A stretch of 64,000 bases of DNA, from NCBI GenBank assembly GCA_902495545.1, contig CABUXM010000001.1, forward strand, positions 46,198 to 110,197, read 5' to 3'. How positions within the stretch are numbered: the first letter of the stretch is position 1; every line of letters starts with the position of its first letter. Below the pieces are notes generated by a model. The model was given only the letters and a program-made list of their open reading frames with translations, searched no databases and was not told the origin of the DNA. Shown here one piece after another: positions 36,381 to 45,617 of this stretch. Both the position numbers and the translations under genes were made by a program. This DNA is from an uncultured Collinsella sp. (GTDB taxonomy: Bacteria > Actinomycetota > Coriobacteriia > Coriobacteriales > Coriobacteriaceae).

Positions 36381-37282
36381 AGGGCAAGCGCCGCCACGTT
36401 ATTGTTGAAGTTACCGAGCGCGACGTCATCATCGCCGTAATGGCCGACCCATTGACATAGGTTGGTGTAACAGCCCCACAGATTGGCATACTGCTGATAC
36501 CACTTTGACCGGGGCGAGAATGTCTGACGACCGAACTCGGCTCGAATGACAAACATCTCCCCGACCAGGCTGTCGCACGGCCTGGGATCTCCCGTAGAGT
36601 TATAGGTCGAGACCACGTCATTGGCACGAGAAACATAGCCGTCGAGCATGTTGTACTTGGTCACAAGCCAACTGTGAATGCTCTCTTCCTCAGCAGCGGA
36701 AAGGCCACCGGAGTTTGCATCGTTGTCAGTGTTGCCGCCCGTCGAGCCGCCGTTTCCAGACCCTCCGGCAGAGGAACCCGACCCAGAGCCGCCGCCCGAA
36801 CTCGACGAATCCGAGCCGGAGCCAGAAGTATCCGAGCTACCGGGCTTTCCGGACTGCTGGGCGTCCTGCTCCTTCTGCTGCTCGACCTTATTCACCGTTG
36901 CCGCCACGCTATTGTTGGACAACCGATCGATGATCTTGGTGTTGGTGAGCACGATGGTTTTGCCATTGGCAAGCGTGACTTCGTTGTCCGGGGCCTCGGC
37001 GCCGTCCGCGTCGTCAGTGCCAAACACAATATGCGCGACCACACTTGCCCAAGCATATCCAGTCGTGGTGCCCAGGTCACTTTTGACCTCATGCCCTACG
37101 CGCGGTTCGCGTGCGGCATGTGCCTGTATCATGGACGGCACGGTCATGCCATAGGCAGAAACGCCAGCTATGACCAGCACCAGCGAGCACGACAGCAGCG
37201 CGAACGCCCGAGGCGCCAAGCCCAGTCGGCGTCGCATGCGCACCGCGGCGCCGCGCTTTGTCTGAGTGCCACCGGGCCGCAT
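36377..37282 (-). CDS. Membrane-anchored surface protein with Ser/Gly linker, first gene of the kinase operon
   Basis: ATG 37282, seven bases after GGAGGAG, gives 301 residues; the longer open frame upstream lacks a ribosome site and overlaps a terminator. After a basic N-terminus comes one membrane helix (AFALLSCSLVLVIAGVSAYGM, about 26-46). An outer domain follows, then a low-complexity Ser/Gly/Asp linker (about 150-195), and a C-terminal domain of 105 residues with four cysteines and aromatic clusters (SKWYQQYANLWGCYTNLCQW). No family was recognised. It could be the extracellular partner or target of the downstream kinase. Confidence 0.75.
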   Translation of the reverse strand: MRPGGTQTKRGAAVRMRRRLGLAPRAFALLSCSLVLVIAGVSAYGMTVPSMIQAHAAREPRVGHEVKSDLGTTTGYAWASVVAHIVFGTDDADGAEAPDNEVTLANGKTIVLTNTKIIDRLSNNSVAATVNKVEQQKEQDAQQSGKPGSSDTSGSGSDSSSSGGGSGSGSSAGGSGNGGSTGGNTDNDANSGGLSAAEEESIHSWLVTKYNMLDGYVSRANDVVSTYNSTGDPRPCDSLVGEMFVIRAEFGRQTFSPRSKWYQQYANLWGCYTNLCQWVGHYGDDDVALGNFNNNVAALAL

Positions 37283-37297
37283 GCGTTCTCCTCCAAC

Positions 37298-37323
37298 AAA
37301 AACACGCCGCTCGGGAGCGGCGC
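37298..37323 (-). terminator. Terminator of recR-ybaB transcript
   Basis: On the minus strand CGCCGCTC-CC-GAGCGGCG is followed by TGTTTTTG. It separates the ybaB-recR operon from the kinase operon. Confidence 0.75.
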
Positions 37324-37527
37324 ATTCATTCGAATCCATATTTGAGTGTATCAGCGAACCCAAAAGGTTGCGCAACGAATGGGCAAATTAAGGATGCGAG
37401 TGGAAGCATCCATGCGATAAGCGGATACAAAGCATCTTTGTTGCACAACAAACTTACAGTCGCACGGGGAAATTATGACTACCCCGTGCGTCGCGAGGAA
37501 AACATACGGCAGGAGCAGGCTCGCCAC

Positions 37528-38124
37528 CTAAATCGCGCGACGGGCCTCAATGGCGCGGCCAAGCGTAAGCTCGTCGGCATACTCCAGGTCGCCGCCCACG
37601 GGCAGGCCGCTCGCCAGACGCGACACCTCGACGCCCAGCGGCTTGATAGTGCGGGCCAGGTAGCTCGCCGTGGTCTCGCCCTCAATATTGGGGTTGGTGG
37701 CGATGATGACCTCATGGATATCCTCGTGGCCCAGACGCGCCAGCAGCTCGCGGATGTGCAACTGCTCGGGACCAATCTTGTCCATGGGGCTGATCACGCC
37801 GCCCAGCACATGGTACAGGCCATGGTAGCTGCCCGTGCGCTCGATTGCCTGGACGTCGCGCGGCTCGCCCACCACGCAAATGCGAGTGGTATCGCGCATC
37901 GAGTCCTGGCAGATGGAGCACTCGTCGGCCGTGGCGTAGTTAAAGCAGCGGCTGCAAAAGTGAACCTCCTGCTTAACCTCCAAGATGGCCTCGGCCAAGC
38001 GGCGGGCCTCCTCGGCATCGGCCTCGAGCAGGTAATAGGCGATGCGCTGGGCCGACTTGGGACCAATGCCCGGCAGACGGCCCAGCTCATCGAGCAGTTT
38101 TTGCAGACTGTGATTCGCACTCAT
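37528..38124 (-). CDS. recR: Recombination mediator RecR
   Basis: The 198-residue protein has the full RecR layout: an N-terminal helix-hairpin-helix ([20 protein letters not shown]), a four-cysteine zinc finger ([16 protein letters not shown]), the Toprim domain ([36 protein letters not shown]) and a C-terminal Walker-like [20 protein letters not shown] segment. It loads RecA at gaps with RecF and RecO. It lies 13 bp behind ybaB in the conserved ybaB-recR order. Confidence 0.97.
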   Translation of the reverse strand: MSANHSLQKLLDELGRLPGIGPKSAQRIAYYLLEADAEEARRLAEAILEVKQEVHFCSRCFNYATADECSICQDSMRDTTRICVVGEPRDVQAIERTGSYHGLYHVLGGVISPMDKIGPEQLHIRELLARLGHEDIHEVIIATNPNIEGETTASYLARTIKPLGVEVSRLASGLPVGGDLEYADELTLGRAIEARRAI

Positions 38125-38137
38125 ATATATGCGTGTC

Positions 38138-38458
38138 TTAGAACGGCATGCCCGGGATGTTGAGGCCGCCGGTGATGGCGCCCATCTGCTTGTTGGCGAG
38201 CTCGTTGACGCCGCGGACGGCCTCGTTGACGGCAGCCATGATCATATCCTGCAGCATATCGACGTCCTCGGGATCGAGGGCATCGGGATCGATGGTGAGG
38301 TTGACGAGCTCCATCTCGCCGTTAACGGTCACCTTGACCATGCCGCCGCCGGCAGAGGCGTCGACGGTCTGGGACTTGAGGTTCTCCTGCGCGGCGGCAA
38401 GCTGCTCCTGCATCTTGCGAGCCTGCTTCATCATCTGCTGTATGTTCATACCGGCCAT
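38138..38458 (-). CDS. ybaB: YbaB/EbfC nucleoid-associated protein
   Basis: The 106-residue protein has the YbaB pattern: an N-terminal Met/Gln-rich coiled helix ([19 protein letters not shown]), then beta strands with [20 protein letters not shown] and [18 protein letters not shown]. It binds DNA as a dimer. AAAGGAGCCATC precedes the ATG. The usual neighbour dnaX lies 800 bp upstream on the same strand, separated by an unrelated plus-strand gene. Confidence 0.95.
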   Translation of the reverse strand: MAGMNIQQMMKQARKMQEQLAAAQENLKSQTVDASAGGGMVKVTVNGEMELVNLTIDPDALDPEDVDMLQDMIMAAVNEAVRGVNELANKQMGAITGGLNIPGMPF

Positions 38459-38797
38459 GATGGCTCCTTTACGTGCGGCCGCACGCCGAGCTGCAAGGGC
38501 AGCCGGAGCACGGCGGGACTTTCAAACTCAAAAATCGTACCACGGCGCGCGGCGAGAGAGCGGGGCGGACGTGTTACCTCAGTCGATATACATGTCCTCC
38601 AATACAAACCGCACTCAAAGATTATGCAAGGTCGAATTATGCAAGGTTGCATAATATCGCACACTCAATCTAGTAGAGCCGAATCCGGCATTTCATGTGC
38701 GCCACTAAATAGCTAAATGCCGAACCGCTGCTCGAGGCGGCGCACATGGCGGCAGGGTATAATTTGATTGCCATAGATAGTAATTTGGAGGTGCCCC
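38459..38797. other. Intergenic stretch with an operator-like palindrome
   Basis: This 340-bp stretch lies between ybaB (minus) and the membrane protein gene (plus). It holds the ATTATGCAA repeats at 38621-38655 and no gene. Confidence 0.5.
38621..38655. promoter_or_regulatory. Operator-like 20-bp palindrome with an extra half-site
   Basis: ATTATGCAAGGTTGCATAAT (38636-38655) is a perfect palindrome. A third half-site, ATTATGCAAGG, precedes it at 38621, 15 bp earlier. This arrangement fits a dimeric repressor with one auxiliary half-site, acting on either of the divergent genes. The regulator is unknown. Confidence 0.55.
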
Positions 38798-39271
38798 ATG
38801 AATGCCCCCAACGCGCTCCAAAACATCCGCTCAAAACACCCCGTTGCATATGTGGTTCTCTATCTCTTTGTCGGCTGGGCATTGCTGGTTGTCATCACCC
38901 ATGCTATAGCCTTTGGAGCAGAACTGCTGATAGCCAGCTCGGACCAGCCCGTCGTCAAATGGGAGACGACCGATGAGTGCACCGACGGAACCCGAACCGT
39001 CTACTACAACAGCCCGTCCCTCTATCAAGAGTTCAAGGTCAAGATAAAGGACTTCAAGATTGTCGATGCCGAGCTAGGCGTTTATTTGGCAATCGGAGCA
39101 ACCATTAACGCCGAGCAAGTCGAGTACACGGACAGCCATGCGACGTATCGTATCGACCTCAGCATCCTAGGCCGACCGTCACGCACCTGTCTGCTCAAAT
39201 GCGACATACGCGGCACCACACTACACATGTCCGAAATACAGATGCGCCCGGACAAGGGGTCCTCTTCTTGA
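38798..39271 (+). CDS. Single-pass membrane protein, unknown function
   Basis: ATG 38798, after TTGGAGGTG, encodes 157 residues. One membrane helix (about 19-43) is followed by an outer beta-rich domain with three cysteines and alternating charged strands (YQEFKVKIKDFKIVDAELGVY). It is convergent with dnaX, 21 bp from that gene's stop. It interrupts the usual dnaX-ybaB-recR order, so it may be a recent addition. Confidence 0.65.
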   Translation: MNAPNALQNIRSKHPVAYVVLYLFVGWALLVVITHAIAFGAELLIASSDQPVVKWETTDECTDGTRTVYYNSPSLYQEFKVKIKDFKIVDAELGVYLAIGATINAEQVEYTDSHATYRIDLSILGRPSRTCLLKCDIRGTTLHMSEIQMRPDKGSSS

Positions 39272-39292
39272 GCAGTATACCCGCCTGCGCAG

Positions 39293-41770
39293 CTACTCCA
39301 CCGGCTTGAAGATGGTGGCCTGGCCAAAGACGCTGCGGATGAGGGCCTTGGCCTCGTCCTCGGTCTGCGGGATGCTCGGGGCTGCGCCCTGATGGCCGAA
39401 GGGGCTGCCAGCACCGGGATTGGATTCCCAGGGAGCGGCGGGGACGTCGTCGTTTGCAGAGGCTGCGGGTGCCACAGCAGCGGCCTTGGTCGCGGACGCC
39501 GCACCCGGCACGTCGAACGGGGGCAGATCGTCCCCGCCGGCATCGGCAGCAAAACCACCGACCATAGCATCGTCGTAGGGCACCTGCTCGGATTCCCATG
39601 GCGCAGCCTGCGCAGGCGGCTGAGCCATGGGGACGGACGCGCGCTCGGGCGCTCGGGGCGCGGGCTCGGTCGGGAGCTTGCCCGTGGCAGGAGCACCGGC
39701 AGGGTTGTCGGAGCGCAGCCAAGGGGCCTTGGCCAGGTCGGATGACTTGGGCGCAGGCGCGGCAGCGGACTTGGGCGCGGGGATCGGAGCAGCCGGTTTG
39801 GGCGCAGCGGGTTCAGGCGCCGACGGGGTCGGTGCCGCTACCGCCGCCGCTTTTGGCTGCGTCGCGCTGGCGCTCGAGGATGCAGGGGGCACCGAGGACA
39901 CGGGTTGCGGGTCCGCAGATACCGCAGCCCGTGCAGATGGAGAATGCTCCTCATGTTGAGGAGCCGGCGCGCCACCCCCATCCAGGACATAGTCGACGGT
40001 ACGACGACCGAAGACCGCGCAGACCGTCGGCAGGACCACCGACTGCGTATCGGCGCGACCGAGCATCTTGATGGCAAAAGTCGAACCCGCGGGGAACGAG
40101 ACCGTGAGCTTGGAGCCGTCGTCGGCCGTGGCGCGGGCGTTGAGCAAAAGCCCTGCGTAGGAGGCCTGACGAGCCTTGACGCGCTCGACGACCTCGGCCC
40201 ATTTGCGCTGGAGCTCGCCGGCGTCCTCAACCGCGGGGGTCTCGGCAGCACCGGCGGCGGCAACCTGGGCGGCGTTGTTGGGCTTGGACACCGACACGGT
40301 CGATGCAGCAGGCGCGGAAGCCGGAGCCGCAACGGGCTGAGGTGCAGGCGTTACAGGTCTGGGCGCCGGCGCAGGAGCCGCGGACTTGGTCGCAGGCTGG
40401 GCAGCCGGAACAGCAGCGCCGCGGTCCCAAGGCATACCGCCCTGGCGCGCGGACGTAGCAGCGGGGGCAGCGGATGCCGCCGGAGCGGCAGCACGAGCGC
40501 CCGAAATGAGCGTCGGCTGTTGGGCAGCAGCGGGTACGGATGCTGCAGGCGCGGCGGCCTGAGCAGCAGCCACGCTCGCCGGCACGGCGCCGTTGGCAAT
40601 CATGGCCTCCAGGCGTGCCACGCGCTCGGCCAATGCCTCAATCGTTAAATCGGCCTCGGGACGCGCCAGACGCGTGCAGGCAATCTCGAGCACCAGGCGC
40701 ACGTCGCTCGCGCCCCTCATCTCCAGTGCGGCATCGTCGAGCACCGTCAGCACGCGGGCCAGGCGGTCGGCAGGATGCTCGCCAAAGGCAGCGGCCTCGG
40801 CAGCAAGCGCCTCGGCCCGCTCGGAGCCGCCCTCAAACAGCTCGGCACGGGCACCGGCAACGCAGGCAACGTACACGTCGCGCACATGCGCCACCAGGTC
40901 GCGCGTCAGCTCCAGCAGGTCATTGCCCTCCTCGACCTGCGCACGGATCAGTCCATAGAGCTCGGCAACATCGCGATCGGCAATGGCGCGGGAAAACTCG
41001 CCCAGAATCTGGTCCGAAACCTCGCCCAAAAGCGAGCGGGCGTCGTCCGCATGCACAGAACCGTTGCCAAAGACGCTCAGCTGCTCCAGCGTGGAAAGCG
41101 CGTCGCGCATACCGCCCTTGGCATGGCGCGCCACAATGGCGAGTGCCTCGTCGTCGTAATCGAAGCCCTCCTGCTCGCACACGTAAGACAGGCGATGCTC
41201 GATATCCTCGTTGCCGATGCGGTGGAAATCGAAGCGCTGGCAGCGTGAGAGAATGGTCTCCAGAATCTTTTGCGGGTCGGTGGTGCACAGCACAAAGATC
41301 ACGTGTGCCGGCGGCTCCTCAAGCGTCTTGAGCAGCGCGTTGAACGCCGCCGTCGTGAGCATGTGGACCTCGTCGATGATATAAATCTTGTACTTGCCGC
41401 GCACTGGGGCAAAGTTGACGGAGTTGATGATCTCCTCGCGCACGTTGTCCACGCCGGTACGGCTTGCGGCATCGAGCTCGTAGACATCGGGGTGGTTACC
41501 CTCGGCAATGAGCTCGCACTCCTCGCAAGTACCGTCGGGCATGCAGCCGCTTGCACCCTCGGCGCGCGCCGCCTCGGCATTGCGGCACAGCAGCGCCTTG
41601 GCCAGAATGCGCGCCATGGTGGTCTTGCCCGTGCCGCGCGGTCCGCAGAACAGGTAGGCGTGGGACAGGCGCCCCTCGGTGATGGCGTGCTCGAGCGTCG
41701 AGACGATATGCTGCTGGCCCACCACGGAGTCGAAGGTGAGCGGGCGATACTTTCGGTACAACGATTCCAT
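39293..41770 (-). CDS. dnaX: DNA polymerase III subunits gamma and tau
   Basis: ATG 41770 (GGGGGAGCACCC upstream) gives 825 residues starting MESLYRKYRPLTFDSVVGQQ. The AAA+ domain has Walker A GPRGTGKTTMARILAKALLC, a zinc finger with cysteines in CMPDGTCEECELI, Walker B IYIIDEVHML and sensor 1 CTTDPQKI. After about residue 360 the chain is largely Ala/Pro-rich with ordered islands, as in tau linkers that bind DnaB and the polymerase. It loads the sliding clamp. The unusually long Ala/Pro region (about 400 residues) looks typical of high-GC Actinobacteria. Confidence 0.97.
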   Translation of the reverse strand: MESLYRKYRPLTFDSVVGQQHIVSTLEHAITEGRLSHAYLFCGPRGTGKTTMARILAKALLCRNAEAARAEGASGCMPDGTCEECELIAEGNHPDVYELDAASRTGVDNVREEIINSVNFAPVRGKYKIYIIDEVHMLTTAAFNALLKTLEEPPAHVIFVLCTTDPQKILETILSRCQRFDFHRIGNEDIEHRLSYVCEQEGFDYDDEALAIVARHAKGGMRDALSTLEQLSVFGNGSVHADDARSLLGEVSDQILGEFSRAIADRDVAELYGLIRAQVEEGNDLLELTRDLVAHVRDVYVACVAGARAELFEGGSERAEALAAEAAAFGEHPADRLARVLTVLDDAALEMRGASDVRLVLEIACTRLARPEADLTIEALAERVARLEAMIANGAVPASVAAAQAAAPAASVPAAAQQPTLISGARAAAPAASAAPAATSARQGGMPWDRGAAVPAAQPATKSAAPAPAPRPVTPAPQPVAAPASAPAASTVSVSKPNNAAQVAAAGAAETPAVEDAGELQRKWAEVVERVKARQASYAGLLLNARATADDGSKLTVSFPAGSTFAIKMLGRADTQSVVLPTVCAVFGRRTVDYVLDGGGAPAPQHEEHSPSARAAVSADPQPVSSVPPASSSASATQPKAAAVAAPTPSAPEPAAPKPAAPIPAPKSAAAPAPKSSDLAKAPWLRSDNPAGAPATGKLPTEPAPRAPERASVPMAQPPAQAAPWESEQVPYDDAMVGGFAADAGGDDLPPFDVPGAASATKAAAVAPAASANDDVPAAPWESNPGAGSPFGHQGAAPSIPQTEDEAKALIRSVFGQATIFKPVE

Positions 41771-41886
41771 GGGTGCTCCCCCGGGTATACTGAGTCTTGT
41801 TGCCGCGGCGGCCATGCGGTCGCACGGCATACTGCATTCCATAATAACCCGTACGGCGAGCCCGCCGCGATAGGAGTCCAAAGAGC

Positions 41887-42603
41887 ATGGCAGACGCAGA
41901 GAGCAACCTCGTTCCCTCCGAAGCAGCCGACCAGGTCGAGGTCGCGCTCGAGGAGCAGGCCGCAGCCGATGACGGCATCCTGTACCTCAACGAGTACCAG
42001 TACGAAAACGACCTGGTCACCGACTTCGCCCGCCTGGTCGCCTCGCCCAGGCGTCGCGGCTCGCTGTATGTCGCCGCGGCAGTTGCCGCGCTCATCGGCA
42101 TCGGCATGCTGGTGGCCGGCGGCAACTGGATCAAGTTTGGCGTCGTCCTGATCGTGTTCGGCACCTTTTTGGCCTGGTGGAGCAAAAACCTGCACCACAC
42201 CCTCGCCCGCGACTTTATCGACGCCGTTGAGGCCGACGAGTCCATGGGTGGCCGCTATCGCCGCGTCGCCGCCAACGAGGACGGCCTGATGGTTTGGGGC
42301 AAGAGCGGCAAGTCACAGTTCTTCCCGTTTGAAAAGCTCGACCACGTGCTCGACGGCGAGCGCATCTTTGTGGCCATGTTCGCCGACCAGGGCGTGACGA
42401 TCCCTAAGGACACCTTTGTCCGCGGCGATGCCGAGCAGTTCGGTCCCTTCCTTAAGGCGCGCATCAACAAAAAACTCCGCATCGAGACCAAGCGCAAGAA
42501 GATGAAGGCAGAAAAGGCCGCTGCCGAAGCCAAACAGGGCGACAAGCCCCAGGAGACCAAGGGCAAGCAGCGCAAGCAGAAGAAGAACAAGAAGAAGCGC
42601 TAA
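41887..42603 (+). CDS. YcxB-like two-helix membrane protein
   Basis: The 238-residue protein starts after TAGGAGTCC. An acidic N-terminus is followed by a YcxB-like pattern: two close membrane helices (about 59-75 and 79-97), then a beta-rich cytoplasmic domain with GLMVWGKSGKSQFFPFEKLDHVL and VTIPKDTFVRGDAEQFGPFL. The last 40 residues are strongly Lys-rich. It resembles YcxB-domain proteins of unknown function. It may be the first gene before the cell-wall kinase cluster, although a 140-bp gap with TACACT suggests a separate promoter for the next gene. Confidence 0.7.
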   Translation: MADAESNLVPSEAADQVEVALEEQAAADDGILYLNEYQYENDLVTDFARLVASPRRRGSLYVAAAVAALIGIGMLVAGGNWIKFGVVLIVFGTFLAWWSKNLHHTLARDFIDAVEADESMGGRYRRVAANEDGLMVWGKSGKSQFFPFEKLDHVLDGERIFVAMFADQGVTIPKDTFVRGDAEQFGPFLKARINKKLRIETKRKKMKAEKAAAEAKQGDKPQETKGKQRKQKKNKKKR

Positions 42604-42747
42604 GGCCAAGCCAGGCAGGCAGCCTCGCATCCCGCTATCCTCCCCATGCACCCGAGCGTGCTACACTAGCAGCATCTATGCCACCGCGAACGGCTCGGCT
42701 CCGCGCCCGCCACTCGCAAACGAACTTTAAACGCACGAGGGTTGGCC

Positions 42748-44601
42748 ATGCCGCTTTTCTCGCAACATACCGCCCGGTTCTCGCCGGACGTTCCTCTGGA
42801 GGGCACCAGCTCTCGCGAGCTGCTTAAGCGGTACCAGCCGCTCGAGACACTTGCGACCGGCGGTTTTGGCTCCATCGAGATCTGCCGCGACACGCATCTG
42901 CGCCGCCGCGTCGCCATTAAGCGCATCCCCCTTATCAACGGTGCCGGCATGCCCGCCAGCGACATCATGGATGTCCTGCGCGAGGCGCACACTGCCGCTA
43001 TGCTTCAACATCCCAACATCGTGCAGGTCATCGACTTTACGCACGACACAGCCTATGCCTACCTGGTTATGGAATATGTCGATGGCATGTCGCTGGCCGA
43101 GTTTTTGCACCGCGTGGACGGCCACTCACTTACCTTTGACGAGGCCGCGGCCATTGCCGATGCCCTGGGCCAGGCGCTCACCTTCGCTCATAGTAATGGC
43201 GTACTCCACCTGGACATTAAGCCCGCCAACGTGCTCATCGACCACTCGGGCAATGTAAAGCTCACCGACTTTGGCATGGCGCGACTGTCGTCCGCCGGTG
43301 GCTTTGGCGGCTCACGCGGCGGCACCATCGGCTACATGCCGCCCGAGCAGCTCGATATCGAGACCGGCACGGTCGACGAGCGCGCCGATGTCTTTGCCCT
43401 CGCCTGTGTGATCTACGAGGGCCTGTGCGGCAGCGCTCCCTTTATGGCGGCCACGCCCGCCGACTCGCTCGACCGCATCATCGGCGGCGCCACCTATCCC
43501 AGCGAGCTGATACCACACTTTCCCCCGGGAGCCGAGGCCGCGCTCATGAGCGCGCTCTCCCCCATGCCGCAGGACCGCCCCAACAGCATCGAGGCATTTT
43601 GCGACCAGCTCCTTGCCGGTCTGGGCAGCGTGCGCGAGGGCCGTCGCAGCCTGGAGCAAATGGTTGGCGAGCTTTCGGATGACGAGCAGGAACTCGACGA
43701 TATCGAGCCGTCGCACTACGAGGACGACGCCATCGAGGTCGACCCCGCACTCGGCTGGGCGGGCACGCGCTGGAGCCATGCGCGCGACTACACCATGCGC
43801 ACTATCTCGGCGCTAACGTGCGGCACCTTTAGCTTTTTACTGATGCAAACGGCCGGGGTCGCGGCGCTTCCCGGCCTGGTCATTGCGGCCATCGCGATCG
43901 GAGCGGCGGCTGGCCTGGCCCCCCAGATTGGCTCGGCCATCTCGGCTGTGGGCTTTTTGGTGCTCATGGCCAACGCCACCATGCAGGCACAAGGCATCCT
44001 GTCGATGCTGCCCGTCGCGGTGATCTTTGCCGCCGCCATGTCCGGTTGGTGGATCGCCTGGGGTCGCACCGAGACTGCCGCGAGCGCCACGCTCACCTGT
44101 GCACTCGCGCTTGGCTGTCTGACCGGCAATACCTTCCTGGCAGCTGGGGTCGCCGCCGGCGTCGCGTCATTTTGGCTCGGCCCGGCAAGCGCCGCCGCGG
44201 CAACGGGCATGGGCGCGCTTTTTGCCCGTCTGGCCACGGTCGCGCTTTCAGCCGGAGGCGTGCTGGGGCTCGGTAACGTTGCCGCAGCGCTGGGAGACCC
44301 GCTCCTTTGGGCTGCCTTTGTGCTGGTCGCGGCAACTGCCGCAGCGTCATCCGCGCTGCTCAATGCCCATGCCAAGCGTGCCGATCAGGGCTCAAACCTT
44401 GCCGCAATCGCCGCCATCGCTGTCACCGGCATCGGCTGCGCAGCGGCGTCCTGTCTTGCACACCATATGGAAATTGCCAGCCTTGCAGCCGCGGTCGTCG
44501 CCAAGGCGGCGGTTGCGGGAACCCTATCCTCTATAATCGTTGGGATATGCCTATATTTGCTCGGATACCAAAGAACCTATACGGAGAGTGATCTTTCGTG
44601 A
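42748..44601 (+). CDS. Ser/Thr protein kinase with multi-helix membrane domain, first gene of the cell-wall cluster
   Basis: ATG 42748 follows GAGGG. The 617-residue protein has a kinase domain (about 25-290) with LATGGFGSIEICRD, Lys in VAIKRIPL, LTDFGMARL and GYMPPEQL. The catalytic loop reads HLDIKPANVLI, so Arg before the catalytic Asp is Leu, a non-RD kinase. A cytoplasmic linker is followed by about eight short hydrophobic helices rich in Ala. In mycobacteria pknA occupies the equivalent operon, but a large membrane domain is not found in PknA. Its stop overlaps the GTG of fhaA. Confidence 0.9.
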   Translation: MPLFSQHTARFSPDVPLEGTSSRELLKRYQPLETLATGGFGSIEICRDTHLRRRVAIKRIPLINGAGMPASDIMDVLREAHTAAMLQHPNIVQVIDFTHDTAYAYLVMEYVDGMSLAEFLHRVDGHSLTFDEAAAIADALGQALTFAHSNGVLHLDIKPANVLIDHSGNVKLTDFGMARLSSAGGFGGSRGGTIGYMPPEQLDIETGTVDERADVFALACVIYEGLCGSAPFMAATPADSLDRIIGGATYPSELIPHFPPGAEAALMSALSPMPQDRPNSIEAFCDQLLAGLGSVREGRRSLEQMVGELSDDEQELDDIEPSHYEDDAIEVDPALGWAGTRWSHARDYTMRTISALTCGTFSFLLMQTAGVAALPGLVIAAIAIGAAAGLAPQIGSAISAVGFLVLMANATMQAQGILSMLPVAVIFAAAMSGWWIAWGRTETAASATLTCALALGCLTGNTFLAAGVAAGVASFWLGPASAAAATGMGALFARLATVALSAGGVLGLGNVAAALGDPLLWAAFVLVAATAAASSALLNAHAKRADQGSNLAAIAAIAVTGIGCAAASCLAHHMEIASLAAAVVAKAAVAGTLSSIIVGICLYLLGYQRTYTESDLS

Positions 44602-45611
44602 ACTTCCTGAACATCTTCGAGGACCACGTGGCCGGCATCTTCGGTGCCACCCGTGCCCCGTTCTCCTTTAAGAAGCTTGCCAAGCAGGCCGCTCGCGACA
44701 TGGAGGATCAGACTCTGGTGATTAACGGCGTCAACACGGCGCCGGCACTCTATACCATCCTTATCGCCGCCGACGACGATCCCATGCTCGCCCCGTTCTA
44801 CCCCGAGCTTTCGCGCGAGGTCCGCGAGTTTGTGAAGGCGCAGGCCGAAAAGCGCCGCTATGTCTTTGTCGGCGAGCCCCTCGTGCGCTTTATGATCGAT
44901 CCGCAGCTGCGCGCCGGCAAGTTCTCGGTCTTTGCCGAGAACGTCGATGCCCCCACGCTCGGCCGCCTGTACGAAGAAGAGCGCGCCTATCAAAACGGCC
45001 TGGGCCAGAACAACTCCGCGGCAAGCCGTGCCGCCAGCGCCCCGCGCGCCGGCCAGCAGCAGTTTGCTGCCCCGCAGCAGCAGCGCCCCGCCGCCATGCC
45101 CCAGCAGCAGCCGACGCCTCGCGCCGCCGCTCCCGACCCGCTTGCCGTGGCAGACCCCTTCGCGCCTAGCGTCCCCGACCCCGCCGCAGCACCCATCCCG
45201 GTGCCGCAGACCGTCTCGCGCGACGCGCTTGCCGGCATGGGCGGAGCCGCCGCGACCGGTGCCGCCGTGGGCCTAGGCGCCGCAGCCGGCATCGCCTCCA
45301 ACATGGCGAGCACTCGCGCCCCGCAGCGCCCGCTCGCCCAGCTCGTCGACGTCGTGAGCGGCGAGAGCCATAGCATCACCTCCGCACAGGTGACCATCGG
45401 TCGCGAGCGCTCAGTTTCCGACATTGCCCTGCGCGACCCCAACGTGTCGCGCCGCCACGCCCAGCTCACCTTTACGGGCTCGGATTGGTCGATCGAGGAC
45501 CTCAATTCCACCAACGGCACGCTCGTCAACAACCGCCGCATTACGCGCTGCCCGCTGCGCAACGGCGATCTGCTGACGTTTGGCCTGAGTACCTTTGAAT
45601 TTAGGGGATAG
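44598..45611 (+). CDS. fhaA: FhaA-like protein (DUF3662 and FHA domains)
   Basis: GTG 44598 overlaps the kinase stop. The 337-residue protein opens with the DUF3662 domain (MNFLNIFEDHVAGIFGATRA to about residue 125). A Gln/Pro/Ala-rich linker follows (about 135-245), then an FHA domain (about 250-335) with TIGRERSVSDI, VSRRHAQLTF and STNGTLVNNRRI. FhaA binds phosphorylated partners of the wall kinases, such as the pseudokinase domain of MviN, to control peptidoglycan precursor export in mycobacteria. Order and domain plan match the actinobacterial operon. Confidence 0.92.
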   Translation: MNFLNIFEDHVAGIFGATRAPFSFKKLAKQAARDMEDQTLVINGVNTAPALYTILIAADDDPMLAPFYPELSREVREFVKAQAEKRRYVFVGEPLVRFMIDPQLRAGKFSVFAENVDAPTLGRLYEEERAYQNGLGQNNSAASRAASAPRAGQQQFAAPQQQRPAAMPQQQPTPRAAAPDPLAVADPFAPSVPDPAAAPIPVPQTVSRDALAGMGGAAATGAAVGLGAAAGIASNMASTRAPQRPLAQLVDVVSGESHSITSAQVTIGRERSVSDIALRDPNVSRRHAQLTFTGSDWSIEDLNSTNGTLVNNRRITRCPLRNGDLLTFGLSTFEFRG

Positions 45612-45617
45612 TCGCTT

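Noticed and set aside
41771..41886. Signal recognition particle RNA upstream of dnaX
   Set aside because: The conserved apical loop of the small SRP RNA is absent; the gap only holds the divergent promoters.
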